Shown: piece by piece, positions 20,302 to 29,971 of the stretch
Position numbering within the stretch: the first letter of the stretch is position 1
How the letters are laid out: each line of letters begins with the position of its first letter
Assembly: GCF_002240225.1 (NCBI RefSeq)
Contig: NZ_CP022584.1
Coordinates: 1,240,001-1,304,000 of the forward strand
Direction of reading: 5' to 3'
Source: Paenibacillus physcomitrellae
Lineage (GTDB): Bacteria; Bacillota; Bacilli; Paenibacillales; Paenibacillaceae
Length of the DNA: 64,000 nt
Notes under the pieces: model-generated
What the model was told of the DNA's origin: nothing
The model's database searches: none
What the model saw: only the letters and a program-made list of their open reading frames with translations
Made by a program: the position numbers and the translations under genes

Positions 20302-22632
20302 TTATTCCGGTTTCTCTTCAGGAAGCGGTTGGAAGAGCAAATTCACAGACAGATTGCTTCCCGGCGCAGCGGTAAAGACGAAATCAATCGTTTCTTCCTT
20401 ATCTCCGGTACGATACAGCACAGCAGCATCGTTAGGAGCGTTCAACACGCCATTAGTCGGAAGATCGACCATCATGCCGTTGACCATTATGCTGCCTACA
20501 TATGTGCCGCCGCGTGGGTTAAACGTAATCAGCGTATGCGGAGCTACTCTGGACGTTCTGATCTTGTAGAGAACACCAAAATTACCGGCATTGGTAGATG
20601 GAGTATAGAACGGCGTATCGAACCCAGGCTGGAACGGATCGCTCGCATTGTCCCCGATCAGAAGACGTTTCGGCTTGTCGCCAAGCACTTCGTCATATTG
20701 AATGGTCCGGTTAGCTTCCGGATAGGTTCCGCGGTTATGCACTCCGTCGCGAGCCAGCACACTGAGCTGCGGCAGCGTCTTTAACGGATCTTTGGATGCG
20801 TCAATCATGATCACGTCAAATTGGACCGGATAGTCGGTATAAATATCCGACAGCAGCGAAATGACTTGACCCGGTTTGATGTTCTGAGCGCTCAGTTCAC
20901 TGAAAATAAGCTTTTGCTCATTTGGAGCGAGCGTCAAATCCTGCTCCGCAGAACGGGTTTGCATGGAAGAGAAATAACGTTTAACGGACATTTTTCCGGT
21001 TGCGGTCGCATTTTCATTAGGTCCCGCAAATCCAAGCGTATCAATGAACAGGTTGGCTGTCGAATCATTCAGATTCGTTGCTACGACGTACATTTTAACG
21101 TCCTTGCCTACCGCATTGGCATGGTGGATCATAAAACGGGCTCTTCCCACGGTTGTTTCGCGGTACAGGACACCTTCGCTGTAGTTAGTCTCCGGACTGT
21201 TGCTGCGAATCAAGGTAACAGGCTCAGTAGTGAACGTATAATCTACTTTGTCCCAGCTTGGAACCTGACTGCCTTCAAATTGATATTTGTCGCCTACAGG
21301 CACAAACAGCTTGTTAAAATCGGACTCATTATACAGCGTTTCGCCCGTAATGGTGATTGTATGTTCAACCGTTGAAGTCAATCCATATTTATTGGTGACT
21401 TTAAGCCGGACGGTTTGCGGTCCTGGTGTAAAGAACGCCAGCTTATTGTTCTCCCACATCACTGAAGTGATAGAATTCTCTTCGTCAGTGCTCTGGTCGA
21501 TGTAAGTGATCTTCTCACCCATTTTGTAAGTATCTTTATCGGTTGTAAAAGCAGCAACCGGCGGAGTATGCGGCTTCTGAACATTGATGGTCAACGAATA
21601 CCAGTCACTCCAGTTGCCTGCCGAATCCTGCACCCGGTAGCTCACAACGTAATAGCCTGGCGTAGAGAAAATCTCCTGACGGCCTGTCCATTCCTCATTT
21701 ACAATGGACTGCCCTGCAGGGGCTGTAGACATCGTTTGATAAGTAACCTGTGTTTGTCCTGCAATGATTTCGCTTGGCAGAACCGTGAACTTGGCCGTCG
21801 GTTTGGAGGCGACGTCCAGCGTGATTTGTTTTGTTTTGCTATCCAGCACATACGGCAGCTTCAGTGCAGCCGTAATTGCGGTGAAAGGCACCATAAAATT
21901 GCTGTTCTTCGTAGCATAGGATTTGCCTCTCATCGTGGTGACAACACCGTTCACCTTATAAGTGTTGCTGTTCAGCTTAAAGCGCATCTCATCGGAACCG
22001 CGGGTAATGACGGTTTCTTTCGTTGCACTCTCATAACGGATAGCAAGTCCTACCCGGTTCACCAGCGAGCGAATGGCCACGTAAGACACACCGTTCTTCA
22101 CTGCCATTGGTTCTGTCGACTTATATTGAATCCCGTTCTGGTACATAATGTTGCTGTTCAGCAGCAAAATGAGTTTGCCCGGTGAAGCTGCGGAGATGGC
22201 TTGTGCCGAATTAGCGGCTGTTCCAGTGCTAGAAGCAGACACTGTACCGGAAGCTGGATCAGATGAACTCGGGTCCGCCGAAGAGGATCCTGCTGCCGGG
22301 CTATCTGAAGGGTCCGCTGCATCCGAAGGATCGGTCGAAGCCGAAGGATCGGTTGCATCCGAAGGATCAGGCGTACCCGGATCTAAAGATACGTTTGGAT
22401 TAGGGATCATTCCTGGATCTGGCGTTGCAGCCGGGTCAGACGTTTCCGTTCCAGTCTGATCTGTGGAATTCTGGGCTGCCGAATCATTAGAAGTAGCTGC
22501 CGATGAACCGTCCTGCTGATAAGCTTGACCGGCTGCCTGGCCGGAAGCCGCGTCCGCTCCTGCGCTTGGAAGAATCATGGCAATTTGTGTTGCTGCTAAA
22601 ATCGTAGAAAGTAAAAGTCTTCGGAATTTCAT
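20302..22632 (-). CDS. Exported stalk-domain protein with PKD-like repeats
   Basis: About 776 residues. A signal peptide (MKFRRLLLSTILAATQIAM...) leads to a Ser/Asp/Pro low-complexity stretch of DPSDATDPSA-type repeats (about 35-140), a copper-amine-oxidase N-terminal stalk domain (about 150-280), two PKD/Ig-like domains (about 290-430) and a C-terminal beta-rich part with no family recognised by eye. It is probably secreted and wall-associated through the stalk domain. AAAGGAG precedes the ATG at 22632. No enzyme motif is visible. It is a single-gene unit between two terminators. Confidence 0.8.
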   Translation of the reverse strand: MKFRRLLLSTILAATQIAMILPSAGADAASGQAAGQAYQQDGSSAATSNDSAAQNSTDQTGTETSDPAATPDPGMIPNPNVSLDPGTPDPSDATDPSASTDPSDAADPSDSPAAGSSSADPSSSDPASGTVSASSTGTAANSAQAISAASPGKLILLLNSNIMYQNGIQYKSTEPMAVKNGVSYVAIRSLVNRVGLAIRYESATKETVITRGSDEMRFKLNSNTYKVNGVVTTMRGKSYATKNSNFMVPFTAITAALKLPYVLDSKTKQITLDVASKPTAKFTVLPSEIIAGQTQVTYQTMSTAPAGQSIVNEEWTGRQEIFSTPGYYVVSYRVQDSAGNWSDWYSLTINVQKPHTPPVAAFTTDKDTYKMGEKITYIDQSTDEENSITSVMWENNKLAFFTPGPQTVRLKVTNKYGLTSTVEHTITITGETLYNESDFNKLFVPVGDKYQFEGSQVPSWDKVDYTFTTEPVTLIRSNSPETNYSEGVLYRETTVGRARFMIHHANAVGKDVKMYVVATNLNDSTANLFIDTLGFAGPNENATATGKMSVKRYFSSMQTRSAEQDLTLAPNEQKLIFSELSAQNIKPGQVISLLSDIYTDYPVQFDVIMIDASKDPLKTLPQLSVLARDGVHNRGTYPEANRTIQYDEVLGDKPKRLLIGDNASDPFQPGFDTPFYTPSTNAGNFGVLYKIRTSRVAPHTLITFNPRGGTYVGSIMVNGMMVDLPTNGVLNAPNDAAVLYRTGDKEETIDFVFTAAPGSNLSVNLLFQPLPEEKPE

Positions 22633-22740
22633 TATGTGCTCCTTTATCTCTGTATTAAAATCTTGTAAACTCTCGTTCAAAAGTAACATACTATTAAACG
22701 CTTCGTAACGTTGAAAGTTGCTAAAACACCAAAAAAAATG

Positions 22741-22787
22741 TAAAAACCGGTAAATCTGACCCCTGAAAAGTCAGATTTACCGGTTTT
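22741..22787 (-). terminator. Strong terminator after nagZ-like gene
   Basis: A perfect 18-base inverted repeat (AAAACCGGTAAATCTGAC and its complement) around a nine-base loop, followed on the minus strand by T-rich sequence. It ends the uptake operon. Confidence 0.9.
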
Positions 22788-22797
22788 CGGGATGAAT

Positions 22798-24516
22798 TTA
22801 AAGATAAGTGAGTCCTGTTCCAACGGGAAATTGATTGGATAGCGTAACAGGCAGCCGCCCGCCCGGCTGCCTGCGGCCTACGAGTACAGCCGCAACCGCA
22901 TCAAGGGCAAACGGCCTGTTCTCATAGGCGCACAAATAGGCCTGAACCTCCGGAAATGCCTGGATGTCATAAGGATTCCTTGCCGACACGACCGTTATTT
23001 TTTCCTGTTTTTGCGTCATAAGCCCCTTTACCAGCCGCACCTGGCCTTCAGGGAGGGTTCCTTCCGAAGTATAGGTTACCACTACTACCTGACTGTAGGC
23101 TTCAGCCTCACGCAGGACGGTCTGCACTTCTTCGTCCGTCGCCCGTGTTCCGATCGCTGCCAGCTTGATTTCCGGCAAATAAGGCTGTAAGGCATCAGCT
23201 AGTGTATAACGGTATTCAGCCGCTTCATCCACTTCAGTTCGGTGTCTGAGCTCGGGCCAAACAACAAGCGTGGACAGGGCAGTATCCAGAGGGAGCCTTG
23301 GTGGATTGCCCTCATTCTTAACGAGCGTTATCGACTTCCCGGCTGCTTGTTCAAGCAGCGGAACGGTCTGCTCTGACGGAAGCAAAGGAACACCGTGCTC
23401 CGTGTTTAGTTGGGTGCCTTGCTCGATGCCTTGTTTCAGGCTTTGCTTCATATGTTGCGGTGCTGCAAACGGCACTGCCGTTACCGCCGTATTTACGGTC
23501 GCCAGACCGCTTTTCAGAGCCAAAATACGCTGTAAGGAACGGTCAATGGCCGTTTCGGACAATCGGCCGGACTTCACCGCCGCCACCGCTGCCTCAATCG
23601 CCGCTGTCTGTTCCTCCAGCGTATGGCTGACAAGCACAAGATCTGCTCCGGCTTCCAAAGCCATAACTGCTCCTTCCGCAACGCCGTAGCGGTCCGATAT
23701 CGCCTTCATTTCCAGACAGTCGGTCACAATGACCCCTTCAAACTCCAGCTCTTCCCGCAGCAGATCGGTAAGAACAGCCCGGGAAAGCGTCGCCGGTGTG
23801 CCTTTAGGTTCAAAAGCCGGGAAAACGACATGGGCGGTCATAATCGCTTTCACTCCCGCCTGGATCATCCGTTTAAACGGGAGCAACTCCACGTCATAAA
23901 GCCTTTGCTTATCATGTCCGACTACCGCCAGTCCCATATGGGAATCCACTTCCGTATCTCCATGTCCGGGAAAATGTTTGGCCGTCGCAATAATCCCGCT
24001 CCCCTGAAACCCGCGTACGGCGGCCTCCCCGTGGACAGCTACCTTCATCGGATCTTCCGAATATGACCTGACCCCGATCACCGGATTCAGCGGGTTATTA
24101 TTCACATCGACGCAGGGAGCAAAATTCATGTTGATGCCCAGGAGGTTTAATTCTTTGGCGGACAGGGCCGCAATCGCCTCGGTCAGCGCAGGATCGTCCG
24201 CCGCTCCTAAGGACATATTGCCGGGAATCCGGCTGATGCCATCATGATCGAGGCGTGAAACCATCCCTCCCTCTTGATCTATTGCAATCAGAAGCGGTAA
24301 ACCGCTCAAGGCTTCCATGGCAAGCGTCTGCAAACCACCGGAGAGCTTAGCCAGCTGAGGGGCAGACTGAACATTCCTGCGAAAATAAATAACGCCTCCA
24401 ACCTGATACTTCCCGATTAAAGTCGTAATCTGCTCATCCGGCGTATAGCTGTGGAATCCGCAAATGAATAACTGGCCAACCTTCTGCTCTAAACTCATCG
24501 TTTCCTGGTTAAACAT
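22798..24516 (-). CDS. nagZ: Beta-N-acetylhexosaminidase, GH3 NagZ type
   Basis: About 572 residues. The GH3 barrel carries LIAIDQEGGMVSRL and the NagZ hallmark KHFPGHGDTEVDSH (about residues 180-193), which holds the Asp-His acid/base pair, with the nucleophile expected in VIVTDCLEMKAI. A second, C-terminal alpha/beta domain follows (residues about 370-572). The predicted reaction is removal of GlcNAc from chitooligosaccharides or muropeptides. No signal peptide is seen, so it acts on imported sugar. The ATG at 24516 is 11 bases after AAGGAG; a GTG at 24528 overlaps that site. It closes the operon with the ABC importer, which suggests an amino-sugar substrate. Confidence 0.9.
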   Translation of the reverse strand: MFNQETMSLEQKVGQLFICGFHSYTPDEQITTLIGKYQVGGVIYFRRNVQSAPQLAKLSGGLQTLAMEALSGLPLLIAIDQEGGMVSRLDHDGISRIPGNMSLGAADDPALTEAIAALSAKELNLLGINMNFAPCVDVNNNPLNPVIGVRSYSEDPMKVAVHGEAAVRGFQGSGIIATAKHFPGHGDTEVDSHMGLAVVGHDKQRLYDVELLPFKRMIQAGVKAIMTAHVVFPAFEPKGTPATLSRAVLTDLLREELEFEGVIVTDCLEMKAISDRYGVAEGAVMALEAGADLVLVSHTLEEQTAAIEAAVAAVKSGRLSETAIDRSLQRILALKSGLATVNTAVTAVPFAAPQHMKQSLKQGIEQGTQLNTEHGVPLLPSEQTVPLLEQAAGKSITLVKNEGNPPRLPLDTALSTLVVWPELRHRTEVDEAAEYRYTLADALQPYLPEIKLAAIGTRATDEEVQTVLREAEAYSQVVVVTYTSEGTLPEGQVRLVKGLMTQKQEKITVVSARNPYDIQAFPEVQAYLCAYENRPFALDAVAAVLVGRRQPGGRLPVTLSNQFPVGTGLTYL

Positions 24517-24524
24517 GCCCGCCC

Positions 24525-26141
24525 TCACTCCTTAATAACGTTGCTTTGAGCCCCGTCGTTTACCGACGCCCGGTAGTCGGATGGGGTAACCCCGGTGTAT
24601 TTCTGAAACACCTTCGTAAAATAACGTCGTTCCTGATACCCAAGCCCCTGACCGATTTGCGTAATACTCGCATCGCTGGACGCCAGCTGTTTCTTGGCCG
24701 CCTCCATCCGCTGCCGGGTCACGTACTCGACAAAAGTTTCACCGTAATGGTTCTTGAACAGCAGGCAAAAGTAGCTGCAGCTGATTCCCAAATGGTCGGC
24801 CACCTCTTCAATGCCAAAGTCACCGCCTAAATGTCTGGCAATATAATCGCCCGCTGATGCCATCAACTGCTCCGCCGGCTTTCTTGATGAAGCAGGCCCT
24901 TTTGGCCGGACGGCCAATTCGCTCAGCAGGTTCATCAAGTCTTTCAAACCAAGCGGCTGCTGCAATTCCTCCCAGACCGCTTCTTCTTCGTGATCCTTCA
25001 GCAGCTGCAGCTCTCTCATCTCTCTCAGGAGATGGATCAGCATATAATGAAGCATTTTCTCCGCCCGCAGTGCGGCATGTTCATCGAGCATAGCCAAATA
25101 AGTCTTCAGCTCGTCAATAACCTTGCGGACAGCATGCTCGTCTTCGCCGCGCAGCGCGCTGCTAATCCGTTCAAGCCAGCGCCACTGGGATTCCGGAGTT
25201 TCCTCCGGAGCTTCATAAAGGCCGGATTTAAGTTCTTCTCCATTCAACAGCCATTCTTCAGATGGCGTCAGGAGCATCGACCGCTGAATTCGGTGATAAA
25301 CACCCGATAACTCATTCAGCGAGAACGGACCTTTCTCAGCGAGAATCCGAACCTCCATATCGCCAGTCTGGCTGGCAAGCTGCTGAAGATCTGAATAGAC
25401 AGGGAGCAGCAGTTCACGGAATTCCTGCATCAGGTAATCGGCGTTGAAGAAGACAAACCATTCCCCTTCACGAAGCTGCAGTACCGTTTGCCCGCCCCCA
25501 AACGGCAGCCGCTCTTTGAGCAGCTTCTTCATCCGGCAGTTAAAACGTCTGCGCTCTTCCCGGGTCCAGAGAGTTGAGCATTTCGCATATCCTTCCAGAT
25601 CAGCAAGCATAACGGAGTACCGCTGATGCGACAAAAGCTCCTCTTCTCCTTCCTCATCGGCAAGGAACTGGCCATGCCCGGCCAAAATTTGAGTAATAAA
25701 ATGCTCGCTGGCCCAGTTCACCACCGAATTCAGCTGGTTGTCACGCCGGCTCGCTCCGCGCTCCTTCCGGATCTGCTTGGCGATTTTATCGACCGTCTGC
25801 TCCAGCATTTCGTAATGAATCGGCTTGCTGATATAATCTCTAACCCCGTAGCGTATAGCCGTACGCGCATATTCAAATTCCTGATAACCGGTCAGCAGCA
25901 GAATTTCCGTACTCATACCGCGTTCCCGGATTTCCTTGGCCAGCGATAATCCATCCATCACCGGCATCCGAATATCGCTTAATATAATATCGATCTGCTG
26001 GTCTTCTGCAAGCTTTAGAGCTTCATCTCCATTGCGGGCCATACCGGCAATTTCCACACCGAGCTCTTCCCATTTCAGCACTTTAGACAAATTGTTCAGA
26101 ATCGGATATTCGTCGTCTACGAGCAGCGCTTTAAGCTTCAT
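24525..26141 (-). CDS. Response regulator, YesN/AraC type
   Basis: About 538 residues. The N-terminal receiver (KALLVDDEYPILNNLSKVL) has the phosphoacceptor in DIILSDIRMPVMDG and the conserved Lys in ISKPIHYE. A long middle region is followed by a C-terminal AraC helix-turn-helix pair (GIEEVADHLGISCSYFCLLF and ITQIGQGLGYQERRYFTKVF). The ATG at 26141 overlaps the kinase gene by 11 bases, so it is coupled to it. It probably activates the upstream ABC operon when its partner kinase senses sugar. Confidence 0.93.
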   Translation of the reverse strand: MKLKALLVDDEYPILNNLSKVLKWEELGVEIAGMARNGDEALKLAEDQQIDIILSDIRMPVMDGLSLAKEIRERGMSTEILLLTGYQEFEYARTAIRYGVRDYISKPIHYEMLEQTVDKIAKQIRKERGASRRDNQLNSVVNWASEHFITQILAGHGQFLADEEGEEELLSHQRYSVMLADLEGYAKCSTLWTREERRRFNCRMKKLLKERLPFGGGQTVLQLREGEWFVFFNADYLMQEFRELLLPVYSDLQQLASQTGDMEVRILAEKGPFSLNELSGVYHRIQRSMLLTPSEEWLLNGEELKSGLYEAPEETPESQWRWLERISSALRGEDEHAVRKVIDELKTYLAMLDEHAALRAEKMLHYMLIHLLREMRELQLLKDHEEEAVWEELQQPLGLKDLMNLLSELAVRPKGPASSRKPAEQLMASAGDYIARHLGGDFGIEEVADHLGISCSYFCLLFKNHYGETFVEYVTRQRMEAAKKQLASSDASITQIGQGLGYQERRYFTKVFQKYTGVTPSDYRASVNDGAQSNVIKE

Positions 26142-27963
26142 GCGGATCACCCAATTCGTATTTTGGTAAAATGCATTGAATCGCCACGCCCATGCCGGGC
26201 GCTGTACATATAAAAAGTCCGTAATCCTTGCCGTACTGCAGCCGGATGCGGTCGGCCACATTACGCAGCCCGATGCCTCTTCGTTCTTCTCCCGGATAAT
26301 AAGTCTGCATTTGCTGCTCATTCGATTCCGCATCCAAATTCAAATTAGACAGCAGCTCGGCTTCCGTCATGCCTGTACCGTTATCCTCGATTCTCAGCAG
26401 AATCCGGTCTTCTTCCACCCGGCCGGAAATACGCAGTTCGCCTTTATAAGGAATTCCTTCAAAGCCATGCTGGATGCTGTTCTCGACCAAAGGCTGGAGC
26501 ATCAGCTTCAGCACTTGATAATTAAGCATTTCCTCCGGAATGTCGATCGTGTAATCAAACAAATCGTCCCACCGGTATTTCTGGATTTCCAAATAGCTGG
26601 TCAGGTGCTCCAATTCCAGCCAAAGCGGAATTTCCTCCCGATCCTGAATGCTGATCCTTAAAATATTGCCAAGTCTGAGCACCATCTCGCTCACCTTCCG
26701 GCCCTCGTTCTGCACGGCCAGACCATTAATCAGCTCCAGCGTATTAAACAGAAAATGCGGTTTGATCTGGGCCTGCAGCACACGCAGCTCGGCTTTGGCC
26801 TTCTGCTGCTGCTCGGCTTTCACTTCTTCCAGCAGACCGCCGATCTTCTCCGTTAAATTATTGAATCCCTGCAGGAGAAGCAGCAGCTCATCATTACCTT
26901 TCTCTTCAACTCTGGCGTTCAGATCTCCATCTTCCACCTTGCGCATAAACCGCACGATGATGCCGATTGTACCGGTAATCCGGTTCATGAAGAAGGCGTT
27001 AAACAGCATGGCGGTTAATACACAAATGCCGAGAATGACCATAAACCAGGCCGCGAAGGTCATGACCTCTCTGGACAGATAGTCCCAGGACGTCACGGAG
27101 ACGAGGCTCCAGGAATAATCCTGCAAATGATAAACTGACACTACGCTTTCTTTACCGTCAAAACGGGCTTTAAAGCTTTTATAGCTACCTTTGGCAGCGG
27201 CAATGCTTTTCCCGGTGTACTCGCTCATCGGATGACCATCCAGTTTGTTCTGGTAGTCATAGAGAATCATGCCTTCGTCATTGACAAGCAGAAATCGTGT
27301 ATCTTTTAAATGATTGCGCTGCTGCAAATTTTTAAAAATATCTTCAAACTCCCAGTTCTTCACCTGTACGATCAGAATACCGACATTCTGCAGATAGCTG
27401 AGTTCCTTAATCAGTCTGATCTGTGTAAAAACCTGCTCCGAGCCGGTCAATTCCGGATATTCGTGCGGGGCGATCCACTTGGATTGGCCTTTCAAATTTA
27501 AGACTTCCTGATACAAGGGCTCCTGCTTGAACTTCTCAAACGGAAGCATCTTGAAATCTTCTTTGTTAAAGATAGAGATGGGTTTATCCTGCGCTCCCTC
27601 TTTCAAATTGTAGAGAAAGGCATAATCGATGGAAGGATGATTGTACAGCAGCGACCTGAAATTGCGCTGGTTCGCATTAAGGCTAAGCTGATCTTTGGCT
27701 GTAAGATTCTGGTTGTCGGGGTTACCTGAATTCAGCGCCATCTGGAATACGCCTTTCGCGATCCCGTCATCCGTCACTTTGTCCATTTCCTCAAAGACGC
27801 CGGTGATGCTGTAGCTGATCGACTTCAGCGCGTATTCCGCCTGATCGCTGTATTTGGTTTCAATATAATGAAAGATAGCAAAGAAAGTTATGATGCCTAC
27901 GATAAATAAAGGGATGATGACAAGAGATAGAAAGGCCGTAAAAAGCTTAATGCGCAGATTCAT
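26131..27963 (-). CDS. Sensor histidine kinase, YesM type
   Basis: 610 residues. Two membrane segments (about residues 8-30 and 300-322) flank an extracellular dCache-like sensor domain. A HAMP domain follows, then the His_kinase motif AQIKPHFLFNTLELINGLA with the phospho-His, and an HATPase_c domain with LVENSIQHGFEG and RIEDNGTGMT. It is cotranscribed with the response regulator and lies just after the permeases, as in many Paenibacillus carbohydrate loci. The ligand is unknown. Confidence 0.93.
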   Translation of the reverse strand: MNLRIKLFTAFLSLVIIPLFIVGIITFFAIFHYIETKYSDQAEYALKSISYSITGVFEEMDKVTDDGIAKGVFQMALNSGNPDNQNLTAKDQLSLNANQRNFRSLLYNHPSIDYAFLYNLKEGAQDKPISIFNKEDFKMLPFEKFKQEPLYQEVLNLKGQSKWIAPHEYPELTGSEQVFTQIRLIKELSYLQNVGILIVQVKNWEFEDIFKNLQQRNHLKDTRFLLVNDEGMILYDYQNKLDGHPMSEYTGKSIAAAKGSYKSFKARFDGKESVVSVYHLQDYSWSLVSVTSWDYLSREVMTFAAWFMVILGICVLTAMLFNAFFMNRITGTIGIIVRFMRKVEDGDLNARVEEKGNDELLLLLQGFNNLTEKIGGLLEEVKAEQQQKAKAELRVLQAQIKPHFLFNTLELINGLAVQNEGRKVSEMVLRLGNILRISIQDREEIPLWLELEHLTSYLEIQKYRWDDLFDYTIDIPEEMLNYQVLKLMLQPLVENSIQHGFEGIPYKGELRISGRVEEDRILLRIEDNGTGMTEAELLSNLNLDAESNEQQMQTYYPGEERRGIGLRNVADRIRLQYGKDYGLFICTAPGMGVAIQCILPKYELGDPHEA

Positions 27964-27988
27964 ATATAACTGCTCCTTGTCAAGGCCG

Positions 27989-28819
27989 TTATCCCTTAAC
28001 GCTGCCGGCGGTTACCCCTTCAATGATTTTCTCCTGCAGGATGGCATAGATCACAATAACCGGCACTACGGAAAATACAATTCCGGCCGACATCTGCGCG
28101 TAATTCATCTGATATTGATCCCGGAACTGCACCATCCCTACCGGAAGCGTCCTCAGGTCATCATTGGAAAGGAAGTAGTTGGCCAGCAGGAACTCGTTCC
28201 AATTCCCCAGAAAATTGACGATAAACACCGTAACCATCGCCGGGACTGTTAAAGGTACTATCATTCTAGCAAAGATGCCACCCGACCTCAATCCATCCAT
28301 AACCGCAGCCTCTTCAATTTCGCTGGGCAGAGATCTCATAAAAGCTGCCAAAATAATGATCGTAAACGGAATGGCATTTGCCACATAAGGAATAATTAAC
28401 GCCCAGTGAGTGTCCAGGATATGCAGCTTTCTGACCAGCGTATAAATCGGCAGCATCAGCGCGTTGTTTGGAATGAGCATCCCAACAAGCACCAGCCCGA
28501 ACAGTGCTGCAGCCACACGCCCATATCTCATGCGGGTTACCGCAAAGGCAAACATCGCCCCTAGCAGAATGCTGACGACTGAAGAGAGAATGGAAATATA
28601 TAAGCTGTTAAAAAAATAGGTGCTGATTTTAGCATTAACCCACGCCTCCACGTAATTTTGAAAGACCAGCTTGTGGGGAATGCCAAACGGATTCAAAGCA
28701 ATGGCATTGTTATCCGGTTTAACCGAGGAAAACAGGACAAACAGGAACGGGAACAAAATGACGACCAGATACAAGAGCAGAAAGAAATGCGGCAGTCCTT
28801 TTTTCCATGTATGGGCCAT
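27989..28819 (-). CDS. Carbohydrate ABC transporter permease (MalG type)
   Basis: 276 residues and six membrane segments. The EAA loop EEAAVMDGLRSGGIFARMI, which docks to the ATPase, is near residue 180. The ATG shares a base with the stop of the preceding permease gene, so the two are translated together. It pairs with the MalF-type permease and the binding protein to import an oligosaccharide or amino sugar. Confidence 0.93.
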   Translation of the reverse strand: MAHTWKKGLPHFFLLLYLVVILFPFLFVLFSSVKPDNNAIALNPFGIPHKLVFQNYVEAWVNAKISTYFFNSLYISILSSVVSILLGAMFAFAVTRMRYGRVAAALFGLVLVGMLIPNNALMLPIYTLVRKLHILDTHWALIIPYVANAIPFTIIILAAFMRSLPSEIEEAAVMDGLRSGGIFARMIVPLTVPAMVTVFIVNFLGNWNEFLLANYFLSNDDLRTLPVGMVQFRDQYQMNYAQMSAGIVFSVVPVIVIYAILQEKIIEGVTAGSVKG

Positions 28820-29703
28820 CAGTATTCAATCCTTTCGTTGCGACGGGCAATCAGCAGCTGGTACAACACCGTAATGATGACAGTAAAGATAAAGATAAGC
28901 ACAGCGATCGTGTTCCCGTAGCCGTATTTGAAGTTGGTAATCGCATATTTGATCATATAAGTCGCCATGACTTCCGTTGAGCCGGCCGGCCCTCCCTTGG
29001 TCATGACCAGGACGATATCAGCCGCTTTCATGGCACCGGCAATCGACAGCATAATGACCACGGAAATAATCGGTCTGATCAGGGGTAAAGTAATTTGCGT
29101 TGCTCTTTGAAACGCAGTTGCACCGTCGATGGCGGCCGCTTCATCAAGTTCGCCCGGAATGGACAAAATCGCCGCAAGCACCATCACAATGTAAAACCCT
29201 GTCCACTGCCAGGCATTGGTAATGAGAATGGATAACATAGCAAAACGTTCGTCAGACAACCAATAAATCGGTTGAATGCCGAAGGTGCCCAAAATCTGGT
29301 TGAGCAGCCCGATATCCGGTTCGTAGATAAAACCCCATAAAATGCCGATGACCGCCGTAGACATAATGGAAGGCAGAAAGACGGTCGTCTTGTATAAACC
29401 CTTTAGCTTTTTGACATGGGCGATCAGCAGGGAGAACAGCACGATTAGCGGCACCTGGATAAAGACGGAGAAGACGATAAACCAGCCGTTATTCTGAACC
29501 GAAACCCAGAACCGCTTCTGTTCCAATGCTTTCGTGTAATTGTCGAGCCCGATCCCTTTCACATGTGTGGAAACCCCATTCCAGCTTGTAAAGCTGTAGT
29601 AAATGGAGGAAAAGATCGGATAAATAAAAAACATAACAAACAAGATCAGAGCCGGCAGGATAAATAAAAGAAAGATCGTTGGGCTTCTTAACGCTTTATT
29701 CAT
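28819..29703 (-). CDS. Carbohydrate ABC transporter permease (MalF type)
   Basis: About 294 residues with six membrane segments. The EAA loop DEAAAIDGATAFQRATQI is near residue 195. The ATG at 29703 has GGAGGTCCTC directly before it; an upstream GTG at 29715 overlaps the ribosome-binding site. It starts about 270 bases after the binding-protein stop, with a hairpin and a tandem repeat in between, unlike the tight spacing of the remaining genes. Confidence 0.93.
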   Translation of the reverse strand: MNKALRSPTIFLLFILPALILFVMFFIYPIFSSIYYSFTSWNGVSTHVKGIGLDNYTKALEQKRFWVSVQNNGWFIVFSVFIQVPLIVLFSLLIAHVKKLKGLYKTTVFLPSIMSTAVIGILWGFIYEPDIGLLNQILGTFGIQPIYWLSDERFAMLSILITNAWQWTGFYIVMVLAAILSIPGELDEAAAIDGATAFQRATQITLPLIRPIISVVIMLSIAGAMKAADIVLVMTKGGPAGSTEVMATYMIKYAITNFKYGYGNTIAVLIFIFTVIITVLYQLLIARRNERIEY

Positions 29704-29798
29704 GAGGACCTCCACAAGACGTTTTCGTTCATCCTAGCAGGGCAAATTGATCGGAACCAACCGGCAATTTCACCGGCCTGCAGCCGGGGTTACTGCAT

Positions 29799-29902
29799 GA
29801 GTCGATGCTCAAGAGCAGCTGTTGTACGAGCAGGTACCGTAAGAACCGCTCCTGCAAGAGTCGCTGCTGTAAGAGCCACTGCTGTAAATGTCGCTGCTGT
29901 AA
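29799..29902. repeat. Degenerate 15-base tandem repeat, seven units
   Basis: On the plus strand the units begin GAGTCGATGCTCAA, GAGCAGCTGTTGTAC, GAGCAGGTACCGTAA, GAACCGCTCCTGCAA, GAGTCGCTGCTGTAA, GAGCCACTGCTGTAA and ATGTCGCTGCTGTAA (the first one is 14 bases). The multiple-of-three length leaves several frames open, so apparent small Cys- or Ser-rich reading frames here are a repeat effect. It lies between binding protein and permease genes. Confidence 0.9.
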
Positions 29903-29912
29903 GAAAAGCAAG

Positions 29913-29946
29913 GATGCGTTTCGCCCGTTTTGTCGGCGAAACGCAT
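29913..29946 (-). terminator. Hairpin after the ABC binding-protein gene
   Basis: ATGCGTTTCGCC pairs perfectly with GGCGAAACGCAT around a ten-base loop; on the minus strand TTGCTTTTCTT follows. It may partly terminate transcription or stabilise the binding-protein mRNA, giving more binding protein than permease. Confidence 0.6.
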
Positions 29947-29971
29947 CCCCGCATCCCGGGTCACGCCGCTT

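Noticed and set aside
29799-29902. Possible CRISPR array
   Set aside because: The 15-base units lie head to tail with no spacers between.
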